From Rhodospirillaceae bacterium (lineage in GTDB: Bacteria; Pseudomonadota; Alphaproteobacteria; Rhodospirillales_A; Casp-alpha2), in contig DNMS01000424.1 of the NCBI GenBank assembly GCA_003488105.1, positions 1-9,323 of the forward strand: 9,323 nt of DNA, in the 5' to 3' direction. The notes beneath the pieces are model-generated. The model saw only the letters and a list, made by a program, of their open reading frames with translations. It ran no database searches and was not told the DNA's origin. Every line of letters begins with the position of its first letter. Within the stretch, counting starts at the first letter, position 1. Positions 1 to 8,572 of this stretch are shown here, piece after piece. Both the position numbers and the translations under genes were made by a program.

Positions 1-41
1 CCCGGTTTGTCGCCGTCGCCCCCGTCGCTGGTGGAGGCGGG

Positions 42-70
42 GTTATACGCAGGCTGCCGCGCCCTGTCAA
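42..70 (-). promoter_or_regulatory. Strong sigma-70-type promoter firing out of the left edge
   Basis: On the minus strand a perfect -35 box TTGACA (70-65) is separated by exactly 17 bases from a -10 box TATAAC (47-42). A- and T-rich sequence lies upstream of the -35 (about 72-92), as an UP element would. Transcription would start near position 35 and leave the window. Promoters this close to consensus in high-GC alphaproteobacteria usually drive tRNA or rRNA genes, so I infer a stable RNA gene just left of the window. The first 41 bases do not contain a recognisable tRNA. Confidence 0.65.
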
Positions 71-244
71 ACCCCTTTTGTCATTTTATTGCAATGACCG
101 GAAAAGCCCAGAAATCCGGGGCGCGATGCCTTAACAGGGGGCAAAAAACCGGCCCGTCCGGCGAATCCAAAGGACAAATCGGCGGCACTTCGGCGCGCAA
201 GCTCCCAGCCGAACGATCTCCACGGCATGGAAAGAGTAAGTCCT

Positions 245-299
245 TTGCGATTCCGGCATCGTAAGCGCCTTATATAAAACAATATATAAGGGTCACCTT
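245..299. repeat. Cluster of three stacked inverted repeats
   Basis: There are three dyads in a row. TTGCGAT (245-251) pairs with ATCGTAA (258-264) across 6 bases, with one G-U. CCTTATATA (268-276) pairs perfectly with TATATAAGG (283-291) across 6 bases. AAGG (288-291) pairs with CCTT (296-299) across GTCA and shares bases with the second dyad. The perfect TATAAT hexamer at 301-306 follows at once. The even 6-base spacers and low GC against a GC-rich background suggest operator sites near a promoter. No regulator can be named. Confidence 0.5.
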
Positions 300-448
300 C
301 TATAATGTTGATTTCTATGAATGAATCCCTGATCGATGCTTGACAACATCGCCCTCCCCACACATTGTTGGGCGAAAGCGTGAGGAAATTCAGTGCCGGA
401 CAAGGCTGGCCGGCCGATTCCAAGGGGCTTTGAAAAACGAACAGGTGT

Positions 449-478
449 CGCCGCCTGGATAAACATATAGCGGCGGCG
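449..478 (+). repeat. GC-rich hairpin in the leader of the M23 gene
   Basis: CGCCGCC (449-455) pairs perfectly with GGCGGCG (472-478) around a 16-base, A/T-rich loop. No T run follows, so it is not a classical intrinsic terminator. It lies 62 bases before the M23 start codon and would be part of the leader if transcription begins upstream. Confidence 0.4.
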
Positions 479-540
479 TCCTGACTGGGCAAACGACGGC
501 GGTCCGGCTGGATAACGGACAACCGACTGGGCAAGACAAG

Positions 541-1956
541 GTGCGGGCTTCTCTTATGCGTATGCGGACACTCCTTGCGGCGGGAGCGTTCTTCGGTGTC
601 GTTCTGGGTTCGGCCGGACTGGTATTGAAGACCCCTCAGAATATGGGCAAGCTGCTTGGCGGCGACGGCGAGCCGACCTTTGCACTCGCCCCCTTGAGCC
701 TGGGCCATCCGGCCGCGGCCTCGGGTCTGGCGACCCACCGCATCATTCATCCCGGCAGCCGCGAGACGGAAACGCCCGACCAGGGCCCCGCCGTGATCAG
801 CGCCACGGAAACCATCGCCCCCGGCGAGACGCTGGCCGGCGTGCTGGCGCGGGCCGGGGTCACGGGTGTCGATGCCGACGCGGCGATGCGCGCCTTCACC
901 GACGTGTACGATCCGCGCCGTCTGCTGCCCGGCCAAAAGATCGTTGTCCGCTTCCGCGCGCCCGAAGGCGGGCCCGACGGCCCGCGCACGGGCACCAAGC
1001 CCGGCACCTTCCTGGGCTTTGGGTTCGAGCCGGACTTCCGCCACGAGATCGTGGTCAAGCGCCACGCGGACGACAGCTTCACCGCCGTCAAGGAAGCTAA
1101 GAAGGTCAAGCGCTCCCTCGCCCGCGTCGCAGCACCCATCACCAGTTCCCTTTATCTGGCGGGAGAGGCCCAAGGCTTGCCGGCCAACGTGCTGGCGGAA
1201 TTGATTCGAATCTATTCCTGGGACGTCGATTTCCAACGCGACATCCGCGAGGGCGACGCCTTCGAAGTCACCTACGAGGAAGTGCGCGACGAGGAAGGCC
1301 GTCTGGTTCATGCCGGCACCGTGCATTTCGCGGCCCTGACCCTGTCCGGCGACCGCCGGCCGCTGTATCGCTTCGTTACCGCCGCGGGCGACGTCGACTA
1401 TTTCGACGACAAGGGCCAGGGGGCGCGCAAGGCGCTGATGCGCACGCCCATCGACGGGGCCCGCCTGTCGTCCGGTTTCGGCAAGCGCCGTCATCCTGTC
1501 CTGGGCTATACAAAAATGCACCGGGGCGTCGATTTCGCCGCCCCCCAGGGCACACCCATCTATGCCGCCGGCGACGGCGTCGTCACTTTCGCCGGGCGCA
1601 AGGGCGGCTACGGCAATTACATCAACATCCGCCACAACGGGCGCTACCACACCGCCTATGCCCATATGAAGGGCTTCGCCCGCGGCATGGGCCAGGGCAA
1701 ACGGGTGCGCCAAGGCGAGGTCATCGGCTATGTCGGCACCACGGGCCGTTCCACCGGCCCGCACCTGCATTACGAGATTCTGGTCGACGGTGGCCAGGTC
1801 AATCCCTTGAGCGTGCGCATGCCGTCGGGACGCAAGCTGACGGGCAAGGAATTGGCCCGCTTCCTGGCCGCCAAGGACCAGATGGACTTGCAGTTCGCCC
1901 GCCTGGACGATAACCAGAAGACGGACAGACAACGCGACGTGGCGGACGCCCGATAA
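541..1956 (+). CDS. Membrane-anchored M23 family peptidoglycan endopeptidase (MepM/YebA-like)
   Basis: The protein has 471 residues and probably cuts peptide cross-links in peptidoglycan on the periplasmic side of the inner membrane. Residues 9-28 form one hydrophobic signal anchor. Residues about 90-138 resemble the OapA/LysM-like wall-binding segment seen in MepM-type proteins (a PGETL motif and a later LLPGQ). A middle domain spans about 185-290 and the M23 (LytM) domain about 305-425. All expected zinc and catalytic residues are present: His327 and Asp331 (HRGVD), His375 (AYAHM), and His408 and His410 (HLHYE), so it should be active. A charged tail follows. The start is GTG at 541; the in-frame stop at 460-462 and the lack of an earlier start limit the choice. 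ATG at 556 or 562 is possible, and no site has a strong ribosome binding sequence. The next gene starts 40 bases downstream, suggesting an operon. Confidence 0.9.
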   Translation: MRASLMRMRTLLAAGAFFGVVLGSAGLVLKTPQNMGKLLGGDGEPTFALAPLSLGHPAAASGLATHRIIHPGSRETETPDQGPAVISATETIAPGETLAGVLARAGVTGVDADAAMRAFTDVYDPRRLLPGQKIVVRFRAPEGGPDGPRTGTKPGTFLGFGFEPDFRHEIVVKRHADDSFTAVKEAKKVKRSLARVAAPITSSLYLAGEAQGLPANVLAELIRIYSWDVDFQRDIREGDAFEVTYEEVRDEEGRLVHAGTVHFAALTLSGDRRPLYRFVTAAGDVDYFDDKGQGARKALMRTPIDGARLSSGFGKRRHPVLGYTKMHRGVDFAAPQGTPIYAAGDGVVTFAGRKGGYGNYINIRHNGRYHTAYAHMKGFARGMGQGKRVRQGEVIGYVGTTGRSTGPHLHYEILVDGGQVNPLSVRMPSGRKLTGKELARFLAAKDQMDLQFARLDDNQKTDRQRDVADAR

Positions 1957-1996
1957 TCCACCGGGCGCCGCGCCCAAGGATCAGGCGGAGCCCTTC

Positions 1997-2782
1997 ATGG
2001 TGGACCCAAGCCCTCTCTCCCTCGCCTTCACGGACAGCGGCGCCGGCAAGCCGCTGGTGATCCTGCACGGCCTGTTCGGCTCCAAACGCAATTGGGGGGC
2101 CATCGCCAAGGCCCTTTCCGCACACCGCCGGGTGCTCTGCCTGGACCTACGCAATCACGGAGAAAGCCCGTGGGACGCGGCCATGAGCTACCCCGCCCTG
2201 GCCGCCGACGTGGCGCATTTCATCCACGCCCACGGCCTGGGATCGGCCGATGTGATCGGCCATTCCATGGGCGGCAAGGCGGCCATGACCCTGGCGCTCA
2301 GCCATCCAGAGCTGGTCGACAGCCTGACTGTGGTCGACATCGCGCCTGCCCCCTCGCCCGGCACCTTCATCCATTATGTCGAGGCACTGCGCGCCATGGA
2401 CCTGAGCCAGATGACCTCGCGCAAGGAGGCTGACGCCGGGTTGACGCCCGCGGAGCCGAATCCCGGCATCCGCGCGTTCCTGCTGCAAAATCTGGAAAGC
2501 GGGGCCGACGGTTTCAAATGGCGCGTCAACCTGGACGCCTTGAGCGCCGCCATGAAAGACCTGCTGGACTTCGAGACGCCGCCCCACGGCCACAGCTACC
2601 GAGGCCCGGCCCTGTTCCTGGCCGGCGGGGCGTCTGATTACATCGGCCCGCACCACCACGGAGAAATCAACCGCCTGTTCCCCGCCGCCCGCATCGAAGT
2701 CCTGCCCGGCGTCGGCCATTGGGCCCATGCGGAAGCGCCCGCGCTGTTCCTGAACCATGTCAAAGGCTTCCTCGGCGCATAA
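1997..2782 (+). CDS. ybfF: Alpha/beta hydrolase, YbfF/ABHD11-type esterase
   Basis: The protein has 261 residues, close to the usual size for this cytoplasmic esterase family. The oxyanion segment HGLFGS is near residue 24, the family signature RNHGES near residue 52, and the nucleophile elbow GHSMGG gives Ser90. Asp114 (VVDIAP) and His241 (GVGHWAH) complete a triad in the same order and spacing as Ser89/Asp113/His234 of E. coli YbfF. Homologues hydrolyse short acyl esters and thioesters in vitro; the natural substrate is unsettled. ATG at 1997 is preceded by GGAG about 8 bases upstream. It follows the M23 gene by 40 bases on the same strand with no visible terminator between, so the two are probably cotranscribed. 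The operon ends in a convergent gap facing flaF. Confidence 0.9.
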   Translation: MVDPSPLSLAFTDSGAGKPLVILHGLFGSKRNWGAIAKALSAHRRVLCLDLRNHGESPWDAAMSYPALAADVAHFIHAHGLGSADVIGHSMGGKAAMTLALSHPELVDSLTVVDIAPAPSPGTFIHYVEALRAMDLSQMTSRKEADAGLTPAEPNPGIRAFLLQNLESGADGFKWRVNLDALSAAMKDLLDFETPPHGHSYRGPALFLAGGASDYIGPHHHGEINRLFPAARIEVLPGVGHWAHAEAPALFLNHVKGFLGA

Positions 2783-2796
2783 CCTCCGGAATGCGG

Positions 2797-2823
2797 GCAA
2801 GGCCGGGATCTTGCAAGGGTTTT
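2797..2823 (+). terminator. Weak candidate terminator after the esterase gene
   Basis: GCAAG (2797-2801) pairs with CTTGC (2810-2814) around 8 bases, and a TTTT run lies at 2820-2823. The stem is only 5 bp and the T run is 5 bases away, so termination here is uncertain. Confidence 0.25.
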
Positions 2824-2831
2824 CGAATCAG

Positions 2832-2869
2832 GGTCGCCAAGGTGGAACGGGATTACACCCTCGCCGACC
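2832..2869 (-). terminator. Two-part hairpin between convergent operons
   Basis: GGTCG (2832-2836) pairs with CGACC (2865-2869). Inside it, AAGGTG (2839-2844) faces CACCCT (2856-2861). In minus-strand RNA the inner pairing is complete with one G-U; in plus-strand RNA it has one A-C mismatch, so it fits the flaF transcript better. There is no T tract after it. It could act as a transcript-end stabiliser or a weak terminator for flaF. Confidence 0.35.
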
Positions 2870-2885
2870 GAGTCTGACGCAGCAC

Positions 2886-3266
2886 CTAAACGGGACGACC
2901 GAACAGGCCTGACGACAGGCTGGCGTTGATCGCGATCATGCCGTCCAAGTTCGGATGCGCCGCCGAGAGTGCCGCCGCCGTGGCGCGGTCCATGAACCGG
3001 GCAAGGGACAGCATGTCATCCCGCATATCCGCAGGTGCTGGGTGGCCTGGATCCGTGGCCTCGGCCTGCACGATCGTCCAGAGTTTCTGGTTGTAGCCGA
3101 GGGCCCGAACCAGGACGGCCCGATCATGAGGCTGTTCGACGGCCCCACGCAGCTGGGCGGCGGCCAGGGCGAAGGCCTCGGCCTCGGCCGGGCGGCCGGA
3201 AATGACCGAATGATGGGCCCGGCCATAGGCGCGCGAGGCGGCGGTATGTTGCCGGATCATCTCCAT
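2886..3266 (-). CDS. flaF: Flagellar protein FlaF
   Basis: The protein has 126 residues and matches the alphaproteobacterial FlaF family, whose members support flagellin production or export; in Caulobacter FlaF works with FlbT. The family core is visible: RALGYNQKLW with Asn59 and Trp63, then MRDDMLSLARFM and the C-terminal MIAINASLSSGL. I chose ATG at 3266 over GTG at 3269 because AGGAAGG lies 5 bases before the ATG but only 2 before the GTG. The ATG shares its A with the TGA stop of the flagellin gene (TGATG), so the two are probably translationally coupled, which suits a protein acting on flagellin. No flbT gene follows; the next gene is convergent and unrelated. Confidence 0.88.
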   Translation of the reverse strand: MEMIRQHTAASRAYGRAHHSVISGRPAEAEAFALAAAQLRGAVEQPHDRAVLVRALGYNQKLWTIVQAEATDPGHPAPADMRDDMLSLARFMDRATAAALSAAHPNLDGMIAINASLSSGLFGRPV

Positions 3267-4102
3267 CACGGCCTTCCTGAATTGAGAAGATCGGCGACCA
3301 GGCTTTCCGTGCGCACGGTGAAGCGCAGACCGGCGGTCGCGAACCGGTCCTGGAGCTGCAACGCCACCTGGCGCGCCGCGTCTTCGTTCAGGTCGGCACC
3401 GGTCAACTTGTCCTCGGCCGCCTGCAGGGTGCTGGAAAGATCCTGGGTGAATTTCCCGCGCGTCGTGAGCGCCGCAATGTCGGCACCGACGCGCTGTGTC
3501 GTCGACCGCACCTGCCGGGTCGCGCCGGCAAGGTCGGTCAGGGCCGCGTCGATGTCCGCGTCGGTAGCGAAACCATTGTAATCGCCGCCGGCCGTACCGA
3601 TGCCGAGCGCGTCCGATGAGGACGCCCCGCCCTCGACCGTGATCTCGGCGCCGGACAGGTCGCCGACCGGCGTCGTCTGGTCGTCCGCTGGATCGTCGAT
3701 CAGGTTGACCCCGGCGTAGGATGCATCACCGGCGAGACTGCTGAGCTGCGACCTGATCTGATCGAACTGTTCCGCCGCCGCCTGTCGCTGTTCCACCGTG
3801 CCGCCCTTGGCGGCAGTGGCGATGCCGCGCAGTTGGCGTGTCAGGTCCTCAACCGCATGCAGGCCGACCGACGCGGCCTCGGCCGACGACAGGGCCTGGT
3901 TGATGCCCGACTTGATGTCGAACAAATCGCCGACCCGGTTGCCGGCCGCGCGGCCGGCATAGAAATCCTGGGGATCGTCAGCAACGCGATTAACCCGCCG
4001 GCCCGTGGCCAGGCGGTCGGCGACCTGCAGACGCAGGGCTTCGTTCCGCTGCAATTGCAGCAGGTTTGCCCGAACGCCTTTGCTGAGAGTCACATCAGCC
4101 AT
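3266..4102 (-). CDS. Short flagellin
   Basis: The protein has 278 residues and is the filament subunit type common in Rhodospirillales-like bacteria. The N-terminal flagellin domain spans about 1-130: a start of the DVTLSKGVRANLL type, then a RLATGRRVNRVADDPQDFYAG segment, which forms the helical core. A short glycine-rich middle (about 150-190) replaces the large surface domains of enteric flagellins. The C-terminal domain spans about 195-278 and includes a FTQDLSSTLQ segment and the DLNEDAARQVALQLQ region. The last part ends in VADLLNSGRP instead of the usual VLRLF-like end, so it is divergent. An upstream ATG at 4138 would add 12 residues but lies in the promoter region; ATG at 4102 has AAAGGA 8-9 bases before it and gives the family-like N-terminus. 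No signal peptide is expected, since flagellins leave by the flagellar type III route. Confidence 0.88.
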   Translation of the reverse strand: MADVTLSKGVRANLLQLQRNEALRLQVADRLATGRRVNRVADDPQDFYAGRAAGNRVGDLFDIKSGINQALSSAEAASVGLHAVEDLTRQLRGIATAAKGGTVEQRQAAAEQFDQIRSQLSSLAGDASYAGVNLIDDPADDQTTPVGDLSGAEITVEGGASSSDALGIGTAGGDYNGFATDADIDAALTDLAGATRQVRSTTQRVGADIAALTTRGKFTQDLSSTLQAAEDKLTGADLNEDAARQVALQLQDRFATAGLRFTVRTESLVADLLNSGRP

Positions 4103-4180
4103 CAAGCCGATCCTTTCATGGGACCAGCCTAATATCATTCCGGAATCGATACAGTGATGGAAATCACACGCTTTTAAGAG
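4103..4180 (-). promoter_or_regulatory. Flagellin promoter/leader region
   Basis: This is the 78-base gap between the methyltransferase stop and the flagellin start. It holds a ribosome binding site (AAAGGA, at about 4116-4111), a CRP-type dyad, and possible -10 hexamers (GATATT at 4136-4131 or TATTAG at 4134-4129). No recognisable -35, sigma-28 (TAAA/GCCGATAA) or sigma-54 (GG/GC) element is seen. A promoter depending on an activator is therefore plausible. Confidence 0.5.
4153..4168 (-). promoter_or_regulatory. CRP/FNR-family binding site upstream of flagellin
   Basis: The minus strand reads TGTGA, six bases, TCACT, against the CRP consensus TGTGA-N6-TCACA, so 9 of 10 half-site bases match. 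Its centre is roughly 37-39 bases upstream of the start expected from the -10 candidates, near the spacing of a class II activator site. The protein that binds it cannot be named from the sequence. Confidence 0.5.
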
Positions 4181-4926
4181 TTAACGCGGCTTCCGCGCAA
4201 TGAACTTCATGCCCGGTTTGAAGGCCGGCAGCTTCTTCACGATTTCAAGTCCCAGGCTTTCCAGCAGCAACCGCATGCTGGCCGGGTTGAAATAGACGCA
4301 ATGAACCGGCGGGTTGAAACCGTCCCAGGCATCCAGGTCGCGGGGCCGCCGCCAATGACTGATGTCCGGCGTCGTCACATAAACCACGCCGCCCGGGTTC
4401 AACAGCCGCACGATCGCCGCCATGAACGGCCGCACGTCGGCGACATGCTCGATGACCTCGGAGGTATAGATCAGATCAAACCCCTGATCCGGTTGGAAAT
4501 CCTCGACCAGGCCCAGGAAATAGTTGTTCTTGGGATAGTGTTCGCGGGCATAGGCGAGGGACACGCCGTCGACCTCCAGCCCCCAGGCATCGAGGCCGGC
4601 CTCGCGCGCGGCCTCGACCACGAAGCCGCCGTTGCAGCCGACGTCGAGGAACCGCCCCGCCGCCGGCATCAGCTTCTTGAGCTGGCGGATGCGCCCGCGC
4701 GATCGGTGCATCTTCTTGTCGACTTTGGCGAAGTAACCGGTGGTCGCGCCGTCGTAGGAATCGTCGTACCCGGCTGCCACCTCCGCGTTGGACGGCAGAC
4801 CATGCACGTAGATCGTCGCACAGGCGCCGCAGCGGTAAAGATCGTGGCCGCGGGCCGACATTTCGAACGCCTGCTCGGCCCCGTCACAGACGGGACAATG
4901 CGGGGCCGATGCAGGTGTCATGTTCA

Positions 4927-4927
<1 letters not shown>
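4181..4927 (-). CDS. Class I SAM-dependent methyltransferase with N-terminal zinc ribbon
   Basis: The protein has 248 residues and is probably cytoplasmic. Four cysteines, Cys11-x2-Cys14 and Cys33-x2-Cys36, form a likely zinc ribbon, as in the Methyltransf_23-type enzymes often found in sugar and surface-polysaccharide pathways. The SAM site is clear: motif I LDVGCNGG (Asp95 to Gly101), acidic residue Glu118 at the end of strand 2, and EVIEH (157-161). The substrate cannot be read from the sequence. The ATG at 4927 shares its A with the clpB TGA stop; a GGAGG lies 13 bases upstream, farther than ideal, so coupling to clpB translation is likely. A second ATG at 4921 is an alternative start. 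The flagellin gene follows after 78 bases, so a role in modifying flagellin or its glycan is possible but unproven. Confidence 0.85.
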
Positions 4928-7520
<2,593 letters not shown>

Positions 7521-7521
<1 letters not shown>

Positions 7522-7544
7522 CTGTCCCGTCCTTTGGCGACAGA
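7521..7544 (-). promoter_or_regulatory. Leader hairpin enclosing the clpB ribosome binding site
   Basis: In the clpB mRNA, UCUGUC (7544-7539) pairs with GACAGA (7526-7521). The last A of the second arm is the first base of the AUG. AAAGGA lies in the 12-base loop, where CC/GG can add two pairs. The stem could slow initiation at normal temperature and open with heat, as RNA thermometers do. It does not match the known ROSE sequence, and the stem is short. Confidence 0.35.
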
Positions 7545-7560
7545 GCGGTGCGTTCCCGAT

Positions 7561-7588
7561 AATCGGCGAACCGGCCGCCCCTCTCAAG
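7561..7588 (-). promoter_or_regulatory. Sigma-32-like heat-shock promoter of clpB
   Basis: On the minus strand CTTGAG (7588-7583), 16 bases, then CCGATT (7566-7561) resembles the alphaproteobacterial heat-shock promoter (CTTG, 17-18 bases, CYTATNT). The -35 is good and the -10 imperfect. Predicted start is near 7554, giving a leader of about 33 bases. clpB is a standard heat-shock gene, which supports the reading. Confidence 0.5.
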
Positions 7589-7606
7589 GGTTAGTGCACA
7601 CCCCAT

Positions 7607-7624
7607 GCAAACATAGGCGTTTGC
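7607..7624. repeat. Perfect operator-like dyad, GCAAAC-N6-GTTTGC
   Basis: The two 6-bp arms (7607-7612 and 7619-7624) are exact inverted copies with a 6-base spacer. The site lies in the divergent region, about 55-70 bases upstream of the predicted clpB start. No T run follows in either direction, so a protein-binding site is more likely than a terminator. The regulator is unknown. Confidence 0.4.
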
Positions 7625-7642
7625 GGCGGCAATGTGCAGGGC

Positions 7643-7657
7643 AATAGACCGTCTATT
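7643..7657. repeat. Operator-like dyad, AATAGAC-C-GTCTATT
   Basis: Exact 7-bp arms (7643-7649 and 7651-7657) surround one central base, and GGG/CCC flanks nearly extend the symmetry. The one-base centre rules out a stable RNA hairpin loop, so this is more likely a DNA-binding site. It lies 104 bases before the MOSC start and about 90 bases upstream of the predicted clpB start. Confidence 0.4.
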
Positions 7658-7740
7658 CCCGCAACTGAAATAGGGTTATGGCGCCGCGCATTCAATCATA
7701 GAACGGATTAATATTTCAGGCGTTGACGACGGGCGATGAA

Positions 7741-7757
7741 AGGGCGAGCCTTGCCCT
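7741..7757 (+). promoter_or_regulatory. Small hairpin just before the MOSC start codon
   Basis: AGGGC (7741-7745) pairs with GCCCT (7753-7757) around 7 bases, ending 3 bases before the ATG at 7761. The only purine-rich stretch that could serve as a ribosome binding site (AAAGGG, 7739-7744) is in the 5' arm and too far from the ATG when unfolded. The site is therefore weak and partly hidden. Confidence 0.3.
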
Positions 7758-7760
7758 CCC

Positions 7761-8525
7761 ATGAATGCTGAAATCAAACATATCTATCGCTATCCGGTGA
7801 AGGGCCTGACGCCCGAAGCGCTCGACACGACCGACCTTGCGGCCGATGATTATCTGCCGGGCGACCGACGGTTCGCCATGGCCCTGGGCTCGACCCCGAT
7901 CAGCGGCGGCCACCATCTGGAATGGATGCCCAAGCGCAACTTCCTGGAACTGGTGAAGAACGAAAAACTGGCGACCCTGGAAACATCCTTCGACGACGAT
8001 ACGGGTGTTTTGACCATCAAGCGTCAGGGCCGCCAGGTCGCGCGCGGCAACATCACCGACCGCATCGGCCGCACCATGATCGAGGACTTCTTCGCCGCCT
8101 ATATGAAGGACGAGGCCAAAGGCCGCCCGCGCCTGGTCGAAGCCAATCCGGGTGAACGCCTGACCGATCAGTCGACGCCGTTGATTTCGGTCATCAATCT
8201 GGCGTCGATCCGCGACCTGGAACGGGTCGTTAAGGCGCCGGTCGATCCGTTGCGCTTCCGCGCCAATTTTTACATCGACGGGCTCGACCCCTGGGTCGAG
8301 TTCGGCTGGCTGGGCGCGTCAATCGCCATCGGCGGCGCCGAGGCGGACGTGATCGAACGCATCGGCCGTTGCGGAGCGACCAGCGTCAATCCGGCAACGG
8401 CGGAGCGCGACTTGAACATCGTCAAATTCCTGCAGACCGGATTCGGCCATACCGACATGGGCGTGTTCGTCCGGGTCACGAAACCCGGGCCGGTCGCCAT
8501 CGGTGAGTTCCTCTCGCCTCGTTGA
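7761..8525 (+). CDS. MOSC domain-containing protein
   Basis: The protein has 254 residues with the MOSC_N beta-barrel first (the YRYPVKG motif near residue 10 is the family entry signature) and the MOSC domain in the second half. MOSC domains bind molybdenum cofactor or related sulfur groups through a conserved cysteine; here the only cysteine, Cys204 in RCGATSVNPAT, is in the right motif. The C-terminal MGVFVRVTKPGPVAIGE also fits the fold. No extra ferredoxin or PLP domain is attached, so it is a stand-alone MOSC protein of unknown substrate (YcbX- or YiiM-like reductases are relatives). ATG at 7761 is the first start after an in-frame stop at 7737-7739. It diverges from clpB and converges on the DUF4167 gene. 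Confidence 0.88.
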   Translation: MNAEIKHIYRYPVKGLTPEALDTTDLAADDYLPGDRRFAMALGSTPISGGHHLEWMPKRNFLELVKNEKLATLETSFDDDTGVLTIKRQGRQVARGNITDRIGRTMIEDFFAAYMKDEAKGRPRLVEANPGERLTDQSTPLISVINLASIRDLERVVKAPVDPLRFRANFYIDGLDPWVEFGWLGASIAIGGAEADVIERIGRCGATSVNPATAERDLNIVKFLQTGFGHTDMGVFVRVTKPGPVAIGEFLSPR

Positions 8526-8536
8526 TCTTTAAGACG

Positions 8537-8555
8537 GCGCGATCAGGGATCGCGC
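8537..8555. terminator. Hairpin between convergent genes, possible bidirectional terminator
   Basis: GCGCGATC (8537-8544) pairs perfectly with GATCGCGC (8548-8555) around a 3-base loop. It lies in the 47-base gap between the MOSC stop and the DUF4167 stop, where a shared terminator is expected. Neither strand has a good T tract after the stem (TTGAGG on plus, CGTCTTAAAG on minus). Confidence 0.5.
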
Positions 8556-8572
8556 TTGAGGAATTCAGGCAG

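Larger units (their letters stand above)
71..540. other. Gene-free intergenic region with dyads and repeats
   Basis: This 470-base stretch has open frames, but none has a ribosome binding site or a recognisable protein. It holds an AT-rich island at about 265-320 with stacked inverted repeats, a TATAAT hexamer at 301-306 without a matching -35, and a GC-rich hairpin at 449-478. Two short direct repeats lie before the M23 gene: CTGGATAA at 455 and 508, and GACTGGGCAA at 483 and 525. It probably contains the promoter and long leader of the M23 gene, but I cannot fix the transcription start. Confidence 0.55.

Noticed and set aside
39..79. Hairpin GGGGTT...AACCCC followed by TTTT, like a plus-strand terminator
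   Set aside because: The pairing exists (39-44 with 70-75), but the same bases form a near-perfect minus-strand promoter with 17-base spacing, which explains them better. A double role is not excluded.
305..343. A 12-codon open frame with AAGGG upstream, a possible leader peptide
   Set aside because: The ribosome-site distance is 12 bases, its start overlaps the -10-like hexamer, and there is no codon run or attenuator pairing to support it.
340..375. TTGACA at 340-345 and crossing pairings TCGCCC/GGGCGA and CAACA/TGTTG
   Set aside because: The hexamer 17 bases downstream (CATTGT) is a poor -10, and the crossed stems leave no linking bases, so a pseudoknot is not sterically likely.
67..1977. 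A 636-codon open frame on the minus strand opposite the M23 gene
   Set aside because: It covers an M23 gene with all catalytic residues, and the part outside that gene is rich in Ser, Arg and Cys with no family likeness. It is a GC-driven shadow.
4103..4138. Upstream ATG at 4138 that would lengthen flagellin by 12 residues
   Set aside because: The added residues are unlike flagellin, the ribosome binding site serves 4102, and 4102 gives the family-like N-terminus.
4174..4184. TTAA-N3-TTAA as a CtrA site before flagellin
   Set aside because: CtrA boxes need a 7-base spacer, and one half overlaps the methyltransferase stop codon.
7522..7587. Upstream start at 7587 that would lengthen ClpB by 22 residues
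   Set aside because: It lies in the -35 element of the heat-shock promoter, and [11 protein letters not shown] at 7521 is the standard ClpB N-terminus.
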